Assembly (NCBI RefSeq): GCF_003443895.1
Contig: NZ_QQOA01000001.1
Span: forward strand, 124,001-188,000
Length of the DNA: 64,000 nt
Origin: Paraburkholderia phosphatilytica
GTDB lineage: Bacteria > Pseudomonadota > Gammaproteobacteria > Burkholderiales > Burkholderiaceae
Direction of reading: 5' to 3'
In this document: positions 35,441 to 43,712 of the stretch, one piece after another
How the letters are laid out: each line of letters opens with the position of its first letter
How positions within the stretch are numbered: position 1 is the first letter of the stretch
Made by a program: the position numbers and the translations under genes
Notes under the pieces: model-generated
Databases searched by the model: none
The model's input: the letters and a program-made list of their open reading frames with translations, nothing else
Told to the model about the DNA's origin: nothing

Positions 35441-35932
35441 TCAAACCCAAAGCTCCCTCCTGCTATCCGAATGCTTGAGCGCGAGCGCGGCAACGTTCCG
35501 CCAGATTTCCACCGGCGGCCGGTGCTCCTGCTTCGCGGCTTCCTCGACCGCCATCACAACGACCTCCAGCGGCACCTCGTCCAGCAGATGGCCAATGTGC
35601 GCCTCGAATCCGGCCGGCGCCTCTCCGGTCGCGAGCGCGTGTTCAAGTGCGTCCTCCGTGAGGTCGTCGGCATAACTGACGCTTGAGGTCCTGGCCGCCA
35701 TCCAGAGTCCGCGCTTCTTGTCACGCGCCGCCGTGGAGATTCTGTCCAGGCTGAGACCAAGCACACCGAGCACGCGCATCACCCGATCGAAGCCCAGGTC
35801 GTTGATCGTTCCCGCTTCCAGCTGGTGAATGGTCTGCCGCGACAGATTCGCGAGCTTTGCCAGCCGACCCTGGGTCAGACCGATCTGCTCTCGTCTCACA
35901 CGTACCGTTTCACCGACGTTTCTGATGTTCAT
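35441..35932 (-). CDS. XRE-family HTH regulator, orphan
   Basis: 163 residues. The HTH occupies residues about 8-62 (RREQIGLTQGRLAKLANLSRQTIHQLEAGT) and resembles antitoxin-type regulators of the HipB/AbiE-associated class. The C-terminal 90 residues are acidic and helical (ADDLTEDALEHALATGEAPAGFEAHIGHLLDEV) and unrecognised. No toxin gene is next to it: dinB is convergent (12-base gap) and the upstream 411 bases hold no CDS. The promoter is probably TTGTAC-16-TATACT on the minus strand near 36009-35982. Confidence 0.78.
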   Translation of the reverse strand: MNIRNVGETVRVRREQIGLTQGRLAKLANLSRQTIHQLEAGTINDLGFDRVMRVLGVLGLSLDRISTAARDKKRGLWMAARTSSVSYADDLTEDALEHALATGEAPAGFEAHIGHLLDEVPLEVVVMAVEEAAKQEHRPPVEIWRNVAALALKHSDSRRELWV

Positions 35933-36167
35933 CCCAGTCCCCGGCTGGCGCCATGCGGCGCCTGGCTCTCGCGTGCGGTCCAGTATAGGAGCCTCGCTCT
36001 ATTGTACAAAATATTTTACTTTAAAGGTTATCGTCGAGCGAAGCGCAAGCCGTGAGCGGACCTCAATTGGCACACGCCGCCCCATCATATTACCGATTTT
36101 GCCGAATTTATCTCCACCAATCGGCCCGTTTTCGCCTCAAGCTCCCCCGCTCCACCCCAAAAAGACG

Positions 36168-36197
36168 AAAAAAAAGCCAGCACAACCGGCTGGCTTT
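36168..36197 (-). terminator. Intrinsic terminator (small RNA 3' end)
   Basis: A 9-bp perfect stem, 7-base loop and U8 tract on the minus strand. On the plus strand the same stem is followed only by TTTGAA, so it acts leftward. Confidence 0.85.
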
Positions 36198-36240
36198 GAA
36201 TCCTCGATCAGCCGGGGTGCTGACGAGGACGAGAGTTACG
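36168..36240 (-). ncRNA. Candidate two-hairpin small RNA
   Basis: Minus strand. The 5' half folds as TCCTCG-TCAGC / GCTGA-U-CGAGGA with a C-rich ACCCCG loop. The 3' half is a textbook terminator: AAAGCCAGC and GCTGGCTTT arms (9 bp, 36173-36181 with 36189-36197), a 7-base loop and eight U residues (36168-36175). Its own promoter lies directly upstream. The CCCC loop could pair with Shine-Dalgarno sequences, and the layout recalls the double-hairpin small RNAs reported in Burkholderia. No gene reads into this terminator from the right, since the next gene is on the plus strand. That argues for an independent transcript of about 73 nt. Confidence 0.6.
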
Positions 36241-36246
36241 GGATGA

Positions 36247-36274
36247 AATATAGCATATTTTCCGAATTTACCAA
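36247..36274 (-). promoter_or_regulatory. Extended -10 promoter for the small RNA
   Basis: Minus strand: -35 TTGGTA (36274-36269), 16-base spacer, extended -10 TGC-TATATT (TATATT at 36252-36247). Predicted start about 36240, which places the first hairpin a few bases into the RNA. Confidence 0.55.
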
Positions 36275-36343
36275 ATTTTTCTTTGGAGCTTGCCGATTCA
36301 TCCCGATTGGCATATCGTCAGCCATCCACAAGGCCCATGTCAG

Positions 36344-37480
36344 ATGGACGATCCGATCATCACCACCCAGGCGGCGGCGCGCCTGCTAGGCGTGTCGGTC
36401 CGCACCGCGCAAACCTGGATCGAGCAGAACGCGATCGAATCCTGGAAAACGCCCGGCGGACACCGCCGCGTGCGGCGCAGCGTCGTGCTCGAACTGATGT
36501 CGCGTGTCAGCGCCGCGCCGCGCATGTCGGCGCTCGTCTTCGTCCATGCGGCGCAAGACCGGCTCGAACACTACTGCGACGTGCTCGCTGAACTGCCCGA
36601 GTGCTGCGTGCTGGCCGACAGCGACATCTTTTCCACGCTGCTGTCCATCGGCAACACGCTGCCGGGCCTGATCCTCACCGAACTTGCCCGCACCGACTGG
36701 GACCGCTTCGCGATGCTGCGCCGGGTCACCCGCGAACCGGGGCTTGGCCACACGCAGATCGTCGCGCTCAGCGAACTGAGCGCGAGCCAGATCGCGCAGG
36801 AACTGGGCTCGGACACCCGCGTGAGCCGTCTACCCGTCAACTGCGGCGCGGAGGATCTGCGCGCGGCGGTCCGCGCCGTGCTCGCGGACGAAGCGGCGCA
36901 GCAGCCGGATAACGACGAGGACGCGCCCGCGTTCCGCACGGCGCCGAATGAGATGGAGCGGATCAAGGCAGTGACGCGTTCGGGGCTGCTCGATACCGCG
37001 CATGAAGAGGCATTCGATCGCATCGTGCGCCTCGCCGGCCACACGCTGCATACTCCGATCGCGCTGATCACGCTGCTCGCGCACAACCGTCAATGGTTCA
37101 AGGCGCGCTGGGGCATCGAGGGTCTGGAAACGCCGCGTCTATGGGCGTTCTGTAATCACACGATCCTGCAGAAGGGTGTGTTCGTCGTCGAAGACGCGAC
37201 CGAAGATCCGCGCTTTCGCGACAATCCCTACGTCGTCGGCGAGCCGCATGTGCGCTTCTACGCGGGCGTGCCGATCACCGACTATCAGGGCTTTCCGCTG
37301 GGCTCGCTGTGCGTGATCGACCGCGTGCCGCGCGACATCGACGAAGACAGCCGGCAGGCGCTCACCACGCTCGGCGAACTTGCGTCCGACAAGATCAACC
37401 TGCGCATCCGCGACCGCCAGCTCAAATGGGCCGAAGCGGCATCGCGTTCGCGCGACGAGCCCAATGACGGGCAGAAATGA
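36344..37480 (+). CDS. HTH (excisionase/MerR-like) - receiver-like - GAF protein
   Basis: 378 residues; the ATG at 36344 (MDDPIITTQ) was chosen because the HTH starts at once. Residues 5-50 are an excisionase/MerR-type HTH (TTQAAARLLGVSVRTAQTWIE, wing TPGGHRRVRRS). Residues about 60-195 look like a degenerate receiver with no clear phospho-Asp. Residues 210-365 are a GAF domain (RSGLLDTAHEEAFDRIVRLA, VRFYAGVPI, LGSLCVID) closely resembling the GAF of the cyclase at 54863. A DNA-binding protein with a small-molecule or redox sensor; target and ligand unknown. CheC/CheY genes face it. Confidence 0.8.
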   Translation: MDDPIITTQAAARLLGVSVRTAQTWIEQNAIESWKTPGGHRRVRRSVVLELMSRVSAAPRMSALVFVHAAQDRLEHYCDVLAELPECCVLADSDIFSTLLSIGNTLPGLILTELARTDWDRFAMLRRVTREPGLGHTQIVALSELSASQIAQELGSDTRVSRLPVNCGAEDLRAAVRAVLADEAAQQPDNDEDAPAFRTAPNEMERIKAVTRSGLLDTAHEEAFDRIVRLAGHTLHTPIALITLLAHNRQWFKARWGIEGLETPRLWAFCNHTILQKGVFVVEDATEDPRFRDNPYVVGEPHVRFYAGVPITDYQGFPLGSLCVIDRVPRDIDEDSRQALTTLGELASDKINLRIRDRQLKWAEAASRSRDEPNDGQK

Positions 37481-37495
37481 AGTAAAAACCGCCTG

Positions 37496-38119
37496 CTACA
37501 GGCTGGACAGAAACGCTTCGAGCGCCGCACCCAGTTTGCGTACCGCATCGAGCGTCATCAGCGAAAGCAGATGCGCGCCGAAATCGCCGTCTTCCGTGTG
37601 CAGGTTCACTTCGAGCAGCAGTGCGCGGTCCCACGGCAGCTTCGACGGATGCAGCACTTCCTCGATGTCGATCTGCTCGCCGATCAGCCGCGGCGCCGAA
37701 AAGGTCGGCGACTGGCCGATCTGTTCGAACAGGCCCGCGAGGCACGCGCCGGTAATCAGGTTCGCCACCTCGGCGAAAAGCTCGCCTGTATCCGCGCCCT
37801 GTTCGGCCACTTCCGGGCTGTCCGGAAACAGCGTGTCGTAGAGCCGCGTCGCGCCGACGCTGTCGAACAGCGTGATCGCCTCGCCGGACACATCGCAGCG
37901 AAAGCCCTGCCGCAACGCGGTGACGGGGCCGTTCAGCTTCAGCGTCTCACGTACCGCGACCTGCAGCGATTCCGTATCGACCACGATGATGCGCGGCACC
38001 GATAGATGTACGAACCGGCCGAGCAGCACCGCGAGCCGCGCGCCCGCCTGCCCCATGCCGATGTTTGCGATTTCCTGCAGCGCGTCGCGCTGATCTTCGC
38101 TGAGCGCCAGATCATTCAT
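37496..38119 (-). CDS. CheC-like phosphatase
   Basis: 207 residues with both CheC/CheX/FliY-type active-site motifs: EIANIGMGQAG (Glu16, Asn19) and ELFAEVANLITG (Glu117, Asn120). Such proteins dephosphorylate CheY-type receivers. Its start overlaps the receiver gene upstream by 8 bases, so it is co-translated with its likely substrate. No flagellar or chemoreceptor genes are in the window, so the pair may govern something other than swimming. Confidence 0.88.
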   Translation of the reverse strand: MNDLALSEDQRDALQEIANIGMGQAGARLAVLLGRFVHLSVPRIIVVDTESLQVAVRETLKLNGPVTALRQGFRCDVSGEAITLFDSVGATRLYDTLFPDSPEVAEQGADTGELFAEVANLITGACLAGLFEQIGQSPTFSAPRLIGEQIDIEEVLHPSKLPWDRALLLEVNLHTEDGDFGAHLLSLMTLDAVRKLGAALEAFLSSL

Positions 38120-38480
38120 AGAGACCGTACTCCCGCAGAATCGGCAGCAGCTTCTCTGCCGACACCGGCTTCTCGACGAATGCCATCGCGCCGAGCGTTT
38201 TCACGCGCGCTTTCGCTTCGCTCTGGATATCGGCGGACACGACCACGATAAAGCTGTCGAGCCCTTCGTGCTGGATCGCTTCGAGCACTTCGAAGCCGTT
38301 CATGCCGGGCATCGTCAGGTCGAGGAACATGACCGATGCGCGGCCGGCCCGATAGGCCTCCAGCGCTTCGTTTCCGTTCGTCGCCTGGGTGATGTCGACA
38401 TCCCACGCGTCGGGAAGTGCGTTGATCAGGAGTCGGCGGGCAAGCATCGAATCGTCCGCGACTAAAACTGGCAGGCCCAT
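38112..38480 (-). CDS. CheY-like single-domain response regulator
   Basis: 122 residues: acidic pair Asp9-Asp10 (VADDSM), phospho-acceptor Asp54 in MFLDLTMPGMNG, and Lys104 in FVEKPVS. Receiver only. It overlaps the CheC-like gene (ATG at 38119 lies inside its 3' end). No kinase gene adjoins. Transcribed from a probable promoter near 38584-38613 that carries a LacI-type palindrome. Confidence 0.9.
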   Translation of the reverse strand: MGLPVLVADDSMLARRLLINALPDAWDVDITQATNGNEALEAYRAGRASVMFLDLTMPGMNGFEVLEAIQHEGLDSFIVVVSADIQSEAKARVKTLGAMAFVEKPVSAEKLLPILREYGLYE

Positions 38481-38583
38481 GGGGTTTCACCGGTGAGTTG
38501 ACGTCAGAACCCGATAACGGCCGCCGGAAACAGCGGCTTTAGCGGGAATCGACAAACCCAGGGTTAAACAGAATGCAACCTCT

Positions 38584-38621
38584 AATATGGGGTTTTAACG
38601 ATGGCCGTCGCAAACGTTTGC
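38584..38621 (-). promoter_or_regulatory. Promoter with LacI/PurR-like operator upstream of the CheY-CheC operon
   Basis: GCAAACGTTTGC (38610-38621) is a perfect 12-bp palindrome matching the core of LacI-family operators, notably the PurR box. On the minus strand a -35 TTGCGA (38613-38608), 18-base spacer and -10 CATATT (38589-38584) read toward the CheY gene. The palindrome overlaps the -35 box. Confidence 0.5.
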
Positions 38622-38664
38622 AATCGCAACGATGCGCATTACGTCACATTTTGATATGCGCCGC

Positions 38665-40449
38665 TCAGTGCACGCGCGGCCGGTCGAGCAGCATCCTGCC
38701 CAGCAGCGAAAACGCGATGCCCGGCAGCTCGTGCAGTTTCGTGACGACGGTGCTGTTGCGGTAAAAACTCTCTACCGCATCGTCGAGAATGCCGATGCCG
38801 ACGATCTCGATGCCGGCCTTCTCGATCGACTCGACCTTCGCGCGCAGGTCCGAACGCAGCACGGCCGGATCGCCGTCGCCAGTTGCGGGATAGCCATCCG
38901 ACAGCACCATCAGGATGCGCCGGTCGGCCACGTGATCGGCGAGCCGCATCGCGGCCCACGCGAGCGCCTCGCCATCCGGATTCTCGTGACCGCATTCGAT
39001 CCGCGCGAGACCGCGCAGGTCGCTCGCGCCGAAGCGCTTGTACACCTGCAGATCGAGCCGTTCGGTGAAGCGGTTGTAGTGGCGCATATCGGCGCCGCGC
39101 ACCCGCTGCGCTTCATACAGGCGTTTCATGTCGCTCGACTCGATCGAGCTGTAGCCCAGCACTTCGCAGTCGAAGCCAAGCTGCATCAGCGCATCGCCGA
39201 GCGCCGCCGCGCACAGGCGCGCGAGTTCGATCTTGCGGCCCGCCATCGAGCCGCTGCGATCGATCAGCAGCGTCACGGCCGCATCGCGTCCCGGCGTCTG
39301 CCGCTTCACGCGAAACGGGGTGCGATACCCCGGCGACATCGCGAGGCGCGCCAGCGCGCGCCGGTCGATCTCGCCGCGCTCCTGATCGACGTTCCAGTGC
39401 GTGAGCTCGTCGGCCTTCAGCGCGCGTTCCAGCTTCGCTTTCAGCGGCGCGGTTTCAGCGCGGGCGAGCGTGCGCAGCGCGTGCCAGGACTGCGCATCGC
39501 CGTCGCCGGTGTAGTCGGTGACGATATCGAATGCCGTGGTGAGCGGCACGGAGAGCGTCGGGCGATTCGTTGCTGACCCGTGTCCTGAAGTGCTTTCGTC
39601 GAACACAGGGTTCGGCGCGGCATCGCTCGCGGCGGGTGCGCCGTCGGGCGCATGGCCCATGCCGGGACCTTCGGCCGCGGATTGCTTCGCCGCTTGAGCA
39701 TCCGACGACGACACGCCCGCGCCATCGCCGCCCGGCGGCCGATGCAAACCGTCATCGATATCGAACGTGCTCTGCGCGGACGACGTGTCGTAGCCGTCCT
39801 CGCGGCTCACGGTGAACATCATGCTGTTGAAGTCGCGCGACGACAGCTGCCGCACGATCTCGATCACGTCGTGCGCGGCGCGGATGCTGTCGTGTGTCGA
39901 GACGCTTTGCACCGCGTGCTCCAGCACGTCGCTCGTCGCCACCAGCGCCGCCGATAGCGACTGCGCCGCTTCGGTCACCGTCGGCGTTTCGCGCCACAGC
40001 ATCCGTTCGACGCGCCACACGAAGCGGTCGCGCCACGACAGATCGTTCCAGCGGCTGAGCGCATCGCGCGCCGCATGCTCGCGCAGCCGCTCGATATAGC
40101 AGCGCGCGCCCGGATAACGCTCGAGCAGCAGAGCGCACACGCGGCGATCTTCGACGACCTGCGCAAGCCGCTGCGCCGTGCCGCCGCCGAGCGCGCCAAG
40201 TGATTCGTTATCCGAATATTTTGCGCGCGCCACCAGCAGGTCCAGGTAACCGACCAGCGTATCGCGTGCCTGCTCGTCGTCGAGACGGTCGACGTCGTAC
40301 GGTGGAATGACGATGCGCCCGGGTTCCACCCGCGGCCCATCGGGACTGAACGCGACCGCGACGCCGTATTGCCCCGTCAGCACGCGCGCCATCTTGCCGA
40401 GCGTCGACTCGAAGTCGAAATCCACCGGTCGCGCGGGGCGTTGGCTCAT
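38665..40449 (-). CDS. CobT-like VWA-domain protein
   Basis: 594 residues from the ATG at 40449; the longer frame to 41037 is a shadow of the ATPase gene. The N-terminal half is helical, followed by an acidic/Gly-Ser linker (about 230-310) and a C-terminal von Willebrand A domain. Its metal site is intact: LLIDRSGSMAG (DxSxS), later MVLSDGYP. This is the architecture of cobaltochelatase CobT, which works with the AAA+ CobS. No cobN or other cobalamin gene is present, so a general AAA+/VWA remodelling role is as likely as cobalt insertion. Only 5 bases separate it from the ATPase stop. Confidence 0.85.
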   Translation of the reverse strand: MSQRPARPVDFDFESTLGKMARVLTGQYGVAVAFSPDGPRVEPGRIVIPPYDVDRLDDEQARDTLVGYLDLLVARAKYSDNESLGALGGGTAQRLAQVVEDRRVCALLLERYPGARCYIERLREHAARDALSRWNDLSWRDRFVWRVERMLWRETPTVTEAAQSLSAALVATSDVLEHAVQSVSTHDSIRAAHDVIEIVRQLSSRDFNSMMFTVSREDGYDTSSAQSTFDIDDGLHRPPGGDGAGVSSSDAQAAKQSAAEGPGMGHAPDGAPAASDAAPNPVFDESTSGHGSATNRPTLSVPLTTAFDIVTDYTGDGDAQSWHALRTLARAETAPLKAKLERALKADELTHWNVDQERGEIDRRALARLAMSPGYRTPFRVKRQTPGRDAAVTLLIDRSGSMAGRKIELARLCAAALGDALMQLGFDCEVLGYSSIESSDMKRLYEAQRVRGADMRHYNRFTERLDLQVYKRFGASDLRGLARIECGHENPDGEALAWAAMRLADHVADRRILMVLSDGYPATGDGDPAVLRSDLRAKVESIEKAGIEIVGIGILDDAVESFYRNSTVVTKLHELPGIAFSLLGRMLLDRPRVH

Positions 40450-40454
40450 GGTCG

Positions 40455-41654
40455 CTATCCGAGTGCGATGTAGTGGTGGATGATGCTGCGGATCAGCGCC
40501 GCGTCCTCCGGGCTGACCTTCGCATAGATCGCCGGGCCGGCTGCGCGCTCGGGGTCGCCGGTGCGCAGCATCAGCGTCGTCCAGTCGAGCAGGCGACGCG
40601 TCGAGAACGCGCTCGCCAGATCTTCGCGCGCGAATGCCGCGCGGCAATCGGCGGCGATCGCGGCGAGCGTGTCCGCCATCGGCCGCGTCAGCCGCGGCCC
40701 GAACGTGCGCATCAGCACCTCGGCTTCTTCGGCCGCCGACAGGTAGTCCATCAGGTACACGCGCCAGCGGTCCAGAAACGCCTCGTTCATCAGATTGGCG
40801 CCCTGATACAGATGCCGGAACTGGCTCATCGCGCCCACCGCGTTCGCGGTGGCAAAGAGGCGAAACGACGGATGCGGCGCGACGATATCGTTGCCCTTCT
40901 CTTTCAGCAGCAGACGCCCGCCCGGCTCCAGCACCGCGGTCAGCACCGCGAGAATCGCGGGCTCCGCGAAGTCGATCTCGTCGATGATCAGCCAGTGGCC
41001 TTCGCGCATCGCCGTGGGCAGCACGCCGTCCACCCACACCGTCTCGCCGCCCTTCACGGTCCAGAAGCCGACGAAGTCGCCGATCGTCGTCTGGCCGTTC
41101 ATGTTCGAACGGAGCACGCCGTGCTGCGAACGCGCGGCGATCTGCTCGATCAGGCTCGTCTTGCCGGCGCCGGTGTGGCCGATCAGCATTACGCGACGGT
41201 TTTCGGCGATGTCTTCGATGATGTCGTCGAAGCGCTCCGCGAACAGGTACGCGTCGTTCAACGCCGGCACGAGCGCACCGCCGGGACCGCGCGGCACGTC
41301 GACCGTGCCGATCTTGACCGTATCGCCATGCAGTTGCCGCGCGGGTTCGCTCGCGCGTAGCCGCCGGAGTTCAGCGACGAAATCCGCCGAAGCGCGCGGG
41401 TCCGCATGCTCCGCCTCGCGCTGCGCGTCCGTCAGATAGCCTTCGCGATACCACTTCTGAAGCTTCGCCGCGAGGTTCTCCTCGTCGACTACCGTGTCGA
41501 TGTCGACCGAACCGTCGACGTGGCCATGCTCGATCCGGTACATGAACGGCCGCTCCGACAGCGACACGCGCCACCATTCGGCACCCGCGCCGACGGAGCG
41601 GGTGTAGAGGCCGACGTAATCGTCGTCGTGCTGGGAGAGAAGCGTTGCGTTCAT
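40455..41654 (-). CDS. CobS/MoxR-like AAA+ ATPase
   Basis: 399 residues from the ATG at 41654. The AAA+ core starts near residue 150: Walker A GHTGAGKTSL, Walker B WLIIDEIDFA, sensor FRLFATANAVG, arginine-finger region NEAFLDRWRVY. Residues 1-75 (VGAGAEWWRVSL...KLQKWYREGYLTD) look like a WGR-type module, an unusual N-terminus for CobS/MoxR; this is a visual resemblance only. It forms an operon with the VWA partner downstream. Likely a hexameric ATPase that remodels a target delivered by the VWA protein. Confidence 0.88.
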   Translation of the reverse strand: MNATLLSQHDDDYVGLYTRSVGAGAEWWRVSLSERPFMYRIEHGHVDGSVDIDTVVDEENLAAKLQKWYREGYLTDAQREAEHADPRASADFVAELRRLRASEPARQLHGDTVKIGTVDVPRGPGGALVPALNDAYLFAERFDDIIEDIAENRRVMLIGHTGAGKTSLIEQIAARSQHGVLRSNMNGQTTIGDFVGFWTVKGGETVWVDGVLPTAMREGHWLIIDEIDFAEPAILAVLTAVLEPGGRLLLKEKGNDIVAPHPSFRLFATANAVGAMSQFRHLYQGANLMNEAFLDRWRVYLMDYLSAAEEAEVLMRTFGPRLTRPMADTLAAIAADCRAAFAREDLASAFSTRRLLDWTTLMLRTGDPERAAGPAIYAKVSPEDAALIRSIIHHYIALG

Positions 41655-41752
41655 CGGGTCGTCGTCACAAACAGGAACGCGCGGCACGCCAACGGCCGCG
41701 CACAGCCACGATGTTACTCAAAGTGCCGCGTCAGCGCGGCACAGGTTCAGGA

Positions 41753-42916
41753 TCACGATTGCGGCGCGCGGCATTCGGCGCCATACACGTTGGTCGCGCC
41801 GAACAGCACCTGCGAGCCGCAGCGCGATGCGAACATCAGGTTTTCGTGATGACCGACCTCCACGACTTCATACGCGTCGTGGTTCAGCCCCAGCGCGCCA
41901 CCACCGCTCGCGCCCAGCCGGTTCGCGAGATACCGTTCGTAGCGCAGATACAGGCGGCCGCGTTCGAGCCGTGTGTGTCCTTCGGCTTCCGCGCCGCAGT
42001 GGCGATCGAGTTCGCTGTGATGCGGGTTGTCGTCGGCGGTGCCGAGCAGATAGGTGATCTTGCGCGCAGCGTAGCGGCGGAACAGGTCGACGCCATCGTG
42101 GCCCGCGCCGTACGGCACGATATTCTGCATTCCGTAGCGATAATCGTCGTAGCTCACGCATTGCATATGAGCCGGCACGGCGAACGTATTACCTTCCGGG
42201 CGCTCGTTCGTGAAGTACAGATACGACGACGGATTCGCGACCACGTAATGCACGTCGATGCCTTCGCCGCGCAGCGTTTCGTCGAGATCGTTCAGCGCCG
42301 CGTAGCGCTGCACGAGCTGCGCGCCGGCCGAATGCCCCGCGATGATCAAGCGTTTCAGCGCGGGCGTGCGGGTGCGGTCGGTCAGTTGCCGCAGCAGGTC
42401 GTCGTACACCTGCATCGAGCTGACGTGGGTCGGATCGATCGACGCTGCGCCTTCGGCCCAGTTCGTTTCGCCGCCCGACTTCCACATCGGCAGATCGGCG
42501 CCGAAACCTTTTGCGCTGTCCTGCAGTGCGGGGAAATCCGGCGCCACCAGCAGCACCTTGTTCGGATCGGCATGGACCGCGCGCATCGTCGAGTCGCTCG
42601 CCGCAAAGTACGCGTCGCCATCGCGGTTGATGCCGTGCTGGACGATCACGATCTGCTCGATGCTGCTCAGGTCGCCATCGAGCGGACGATTCGCGTACAC
42701 CGGAAAGTCGTATGAAACGCCGCCATGCGACAGATGCACGCGCTGCCACGTCTGCGCTGCACCGGTGGCGGCTTCCTGCATGTCCTCGTCGTCGGGAGCC
42801 GGGCTGTGATGCGTGATCGCGCAGCCCGCGGCGAACGTCAGCAGCGCACTCGCGGCCACAGCGCACGCGCCGCGTGCGAGACGGGTCATCAACACGGAAC
42901 GTTCGTCGGTTCTCAT
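41753..42916 (-). CDS. Exported alpha/beta hydrolase, probable lipoprotein
   Basis: 387 residues. The signal peptide ends FAAGC (Cys32), an imperfect lipobox; an internal ATG (residue 10) gives a more typical length. The alpha/beta-hydrolase nucleophile elbow is AGHSAGAQ (Ser196), preceded by an IVQHGINRDG oxyanion strand. A late His in VGHHENLMF is the likely triad His. It resembles envelope hydrolases of unknown substrate. Stands alone, 98 bases upstream (in gene order) of the AAA+ gene. Confidence 0.78.
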   Translation of the reverse strand: MRTDERSVLMTRLARGACAVAASALLTFAAGCAITHHSPAPDDEDMQEAATGAAQTWQRVHLSHGGVSYDFPVYANRPLDGDLSSIEQIVIVQHGINRDGDAYFAASDSTMRAVHADPNKVLLVAPDFPALQDSAKGFGADLPMWKSGGETNWAEGAASIDPTHVSSMQVYDDLLRQLTDRTRTPALKRLIIAGHSAGAQLVQRYAALNDLDETLRGEGIDVHYVVANPSSYLYFTNERPEGNTFAVPAHMQCVSYDDYRYGMQNIVPYGAGHDGVDLFRRYAARKITYLLGTADDNPHHSELDRHCGAEAEGHTRLERGRLYLRYERYLANRLGASGGGALGLNHDAYEVVEVGHHENLMFASRCGSQVLFGATNVYGAECRAPQS

Positions 42917-43020
42917 GAGTTAGTGTGACGCGACGGAAGGGTCAGCATCGATCATCGCCGATCAACCTTTCACCGCGCTTCTGGCGTGCCGCGCGCGCAA
43001 CATCGCTGCACACGCACCGT

Positions 43021-43545
43021 TCACGCTGCGCCCGCATCCGCGCCGCGCGACCACGCGGCCACGAATACGCTACACAGCGCTTCCATGCCCTTCGCGTCGT
43101 CATCGTCGAAGCGTGCGACGAGCGGGCTGTCGACATCCCACACGCCGATCAGGCTGCCATCGTCCGCGATCAAAGGTACGACGATTTCCGACTGCGAAGC
43201 CGCGTCGCACGCGATGTGGCCGGGAAACGCGTGGACGTCGCGCACCACCTGGGTCTCGCGCGTCTGCGCGGCCGTGCCGCACACGCCCTTGCCGAGCGCG
43301 ATCCGCACGCAGGCAGGCTTGCCCTGGAACGGACCGACCACGAGCTCGCTGCCGTCGAACAGGTAGAAACCGGACCAGTTGAGATCGTTTAGTGAATGGA
43401 ACACCAGCGCCGAAAAATTGGCCGCGTTGGCGATGCGGTCGGGTTCGTCGGCGAGCAGCGAACGCGCCTGTTCGACGAGTTCCGCGTAGTGCTCGCGCTT
43501 CGCGCTACCGGAGAGGTTGGATGGAGCAGCGACAACCTGGAACAT
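43021..43545 (-). CDS. msrC: Free methionine-(R)-sulfoxide reductase (GAF type)
   Basis: 174 residues from the ATG at 43545. A single GAF domain with the fRMsr signature: NWSGFYLFDGSELVVGPFQGKPACVRI, GKGVCGTAA and HIACDAASQSEIVVPL, supplying the three conserved cysteines of the active site. It reduces free (not protein-bound) methionine-R-sulfoxide using thioredoxin, a cytosolic oxidative-stress function. Shares a palindrome-bearing divergent promoter region with the small membrane protein at 43713. Confidence 0.9.
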   Translation of the reverse strand: MFQVVAAPSNLSGSAKREHYAELVEQARSLLADEPDRIANAANFSALVFHSLNDLNWSGFYLFDGSELVVGPFQGKPACVRIALGKGVCGTAAQTRETQVVRDVHAFPGHIACDAASQSEIVVPLIADDGSLIGVWDVDSPLVARFDDDDAKGMEALCSVFVAAWSRGADAGAA

Positions 43546-43645
43546 GATCGATTTCCGGACCAAAATGAAACTTCTACCGCGTGCAGGCGGCGTCTGCAAG
43601 TCCGCCGGCAACGCAACCCGCGGGTGGCGTCACAGGGACACGATA

Positions 43646-43669
43646 CGTTATATTCGCAAATATATAACG
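43646..43669. promoter_or_regulatory. AT-rich dyad between msrC and the small membrane protein gene
   Basis: CGTTATAT (43646-43653) and ATATAACG (43662-43669) are perfect 8-bp arms with an 8-base spacer. Position in the 167-base divergent gap and AT-richness fit a winged-helix repressor operator that overlaps promoter -10 elements. Confidence 0.5.
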
Positions 43670-43712
43670 CGACCCGCAAGCTTGTCGCGCCGATGATGTG
43701 GATGAGGCAGGT

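Larger units (their letters stand above)
35933..36343. other. AT-rich intergenic region with promoter, small RNA and repeats
   Basis: 411 bases without a protein gene, visibly poorer in GC than its surroundings. Contents: the XRE promoter near 35982-36009, the minus-strand small RNA at 36168-36240 with its promoter to 36274, and a direct repeat of AAATTCGG-(C)-AAAAT (minus strand) near 36095-36110 and 36258-36270. This repeat may be a binding site of the HTH-GAF protein that starts at 36344. Confidence 0.5.

Noticed and set aside
40450..41037. N-terminal extension of the VWA gene to 41037
   Set aside because: It lies entirely over the AAA+ ATPase gene in another phase, and a good ATG exists at 40449.
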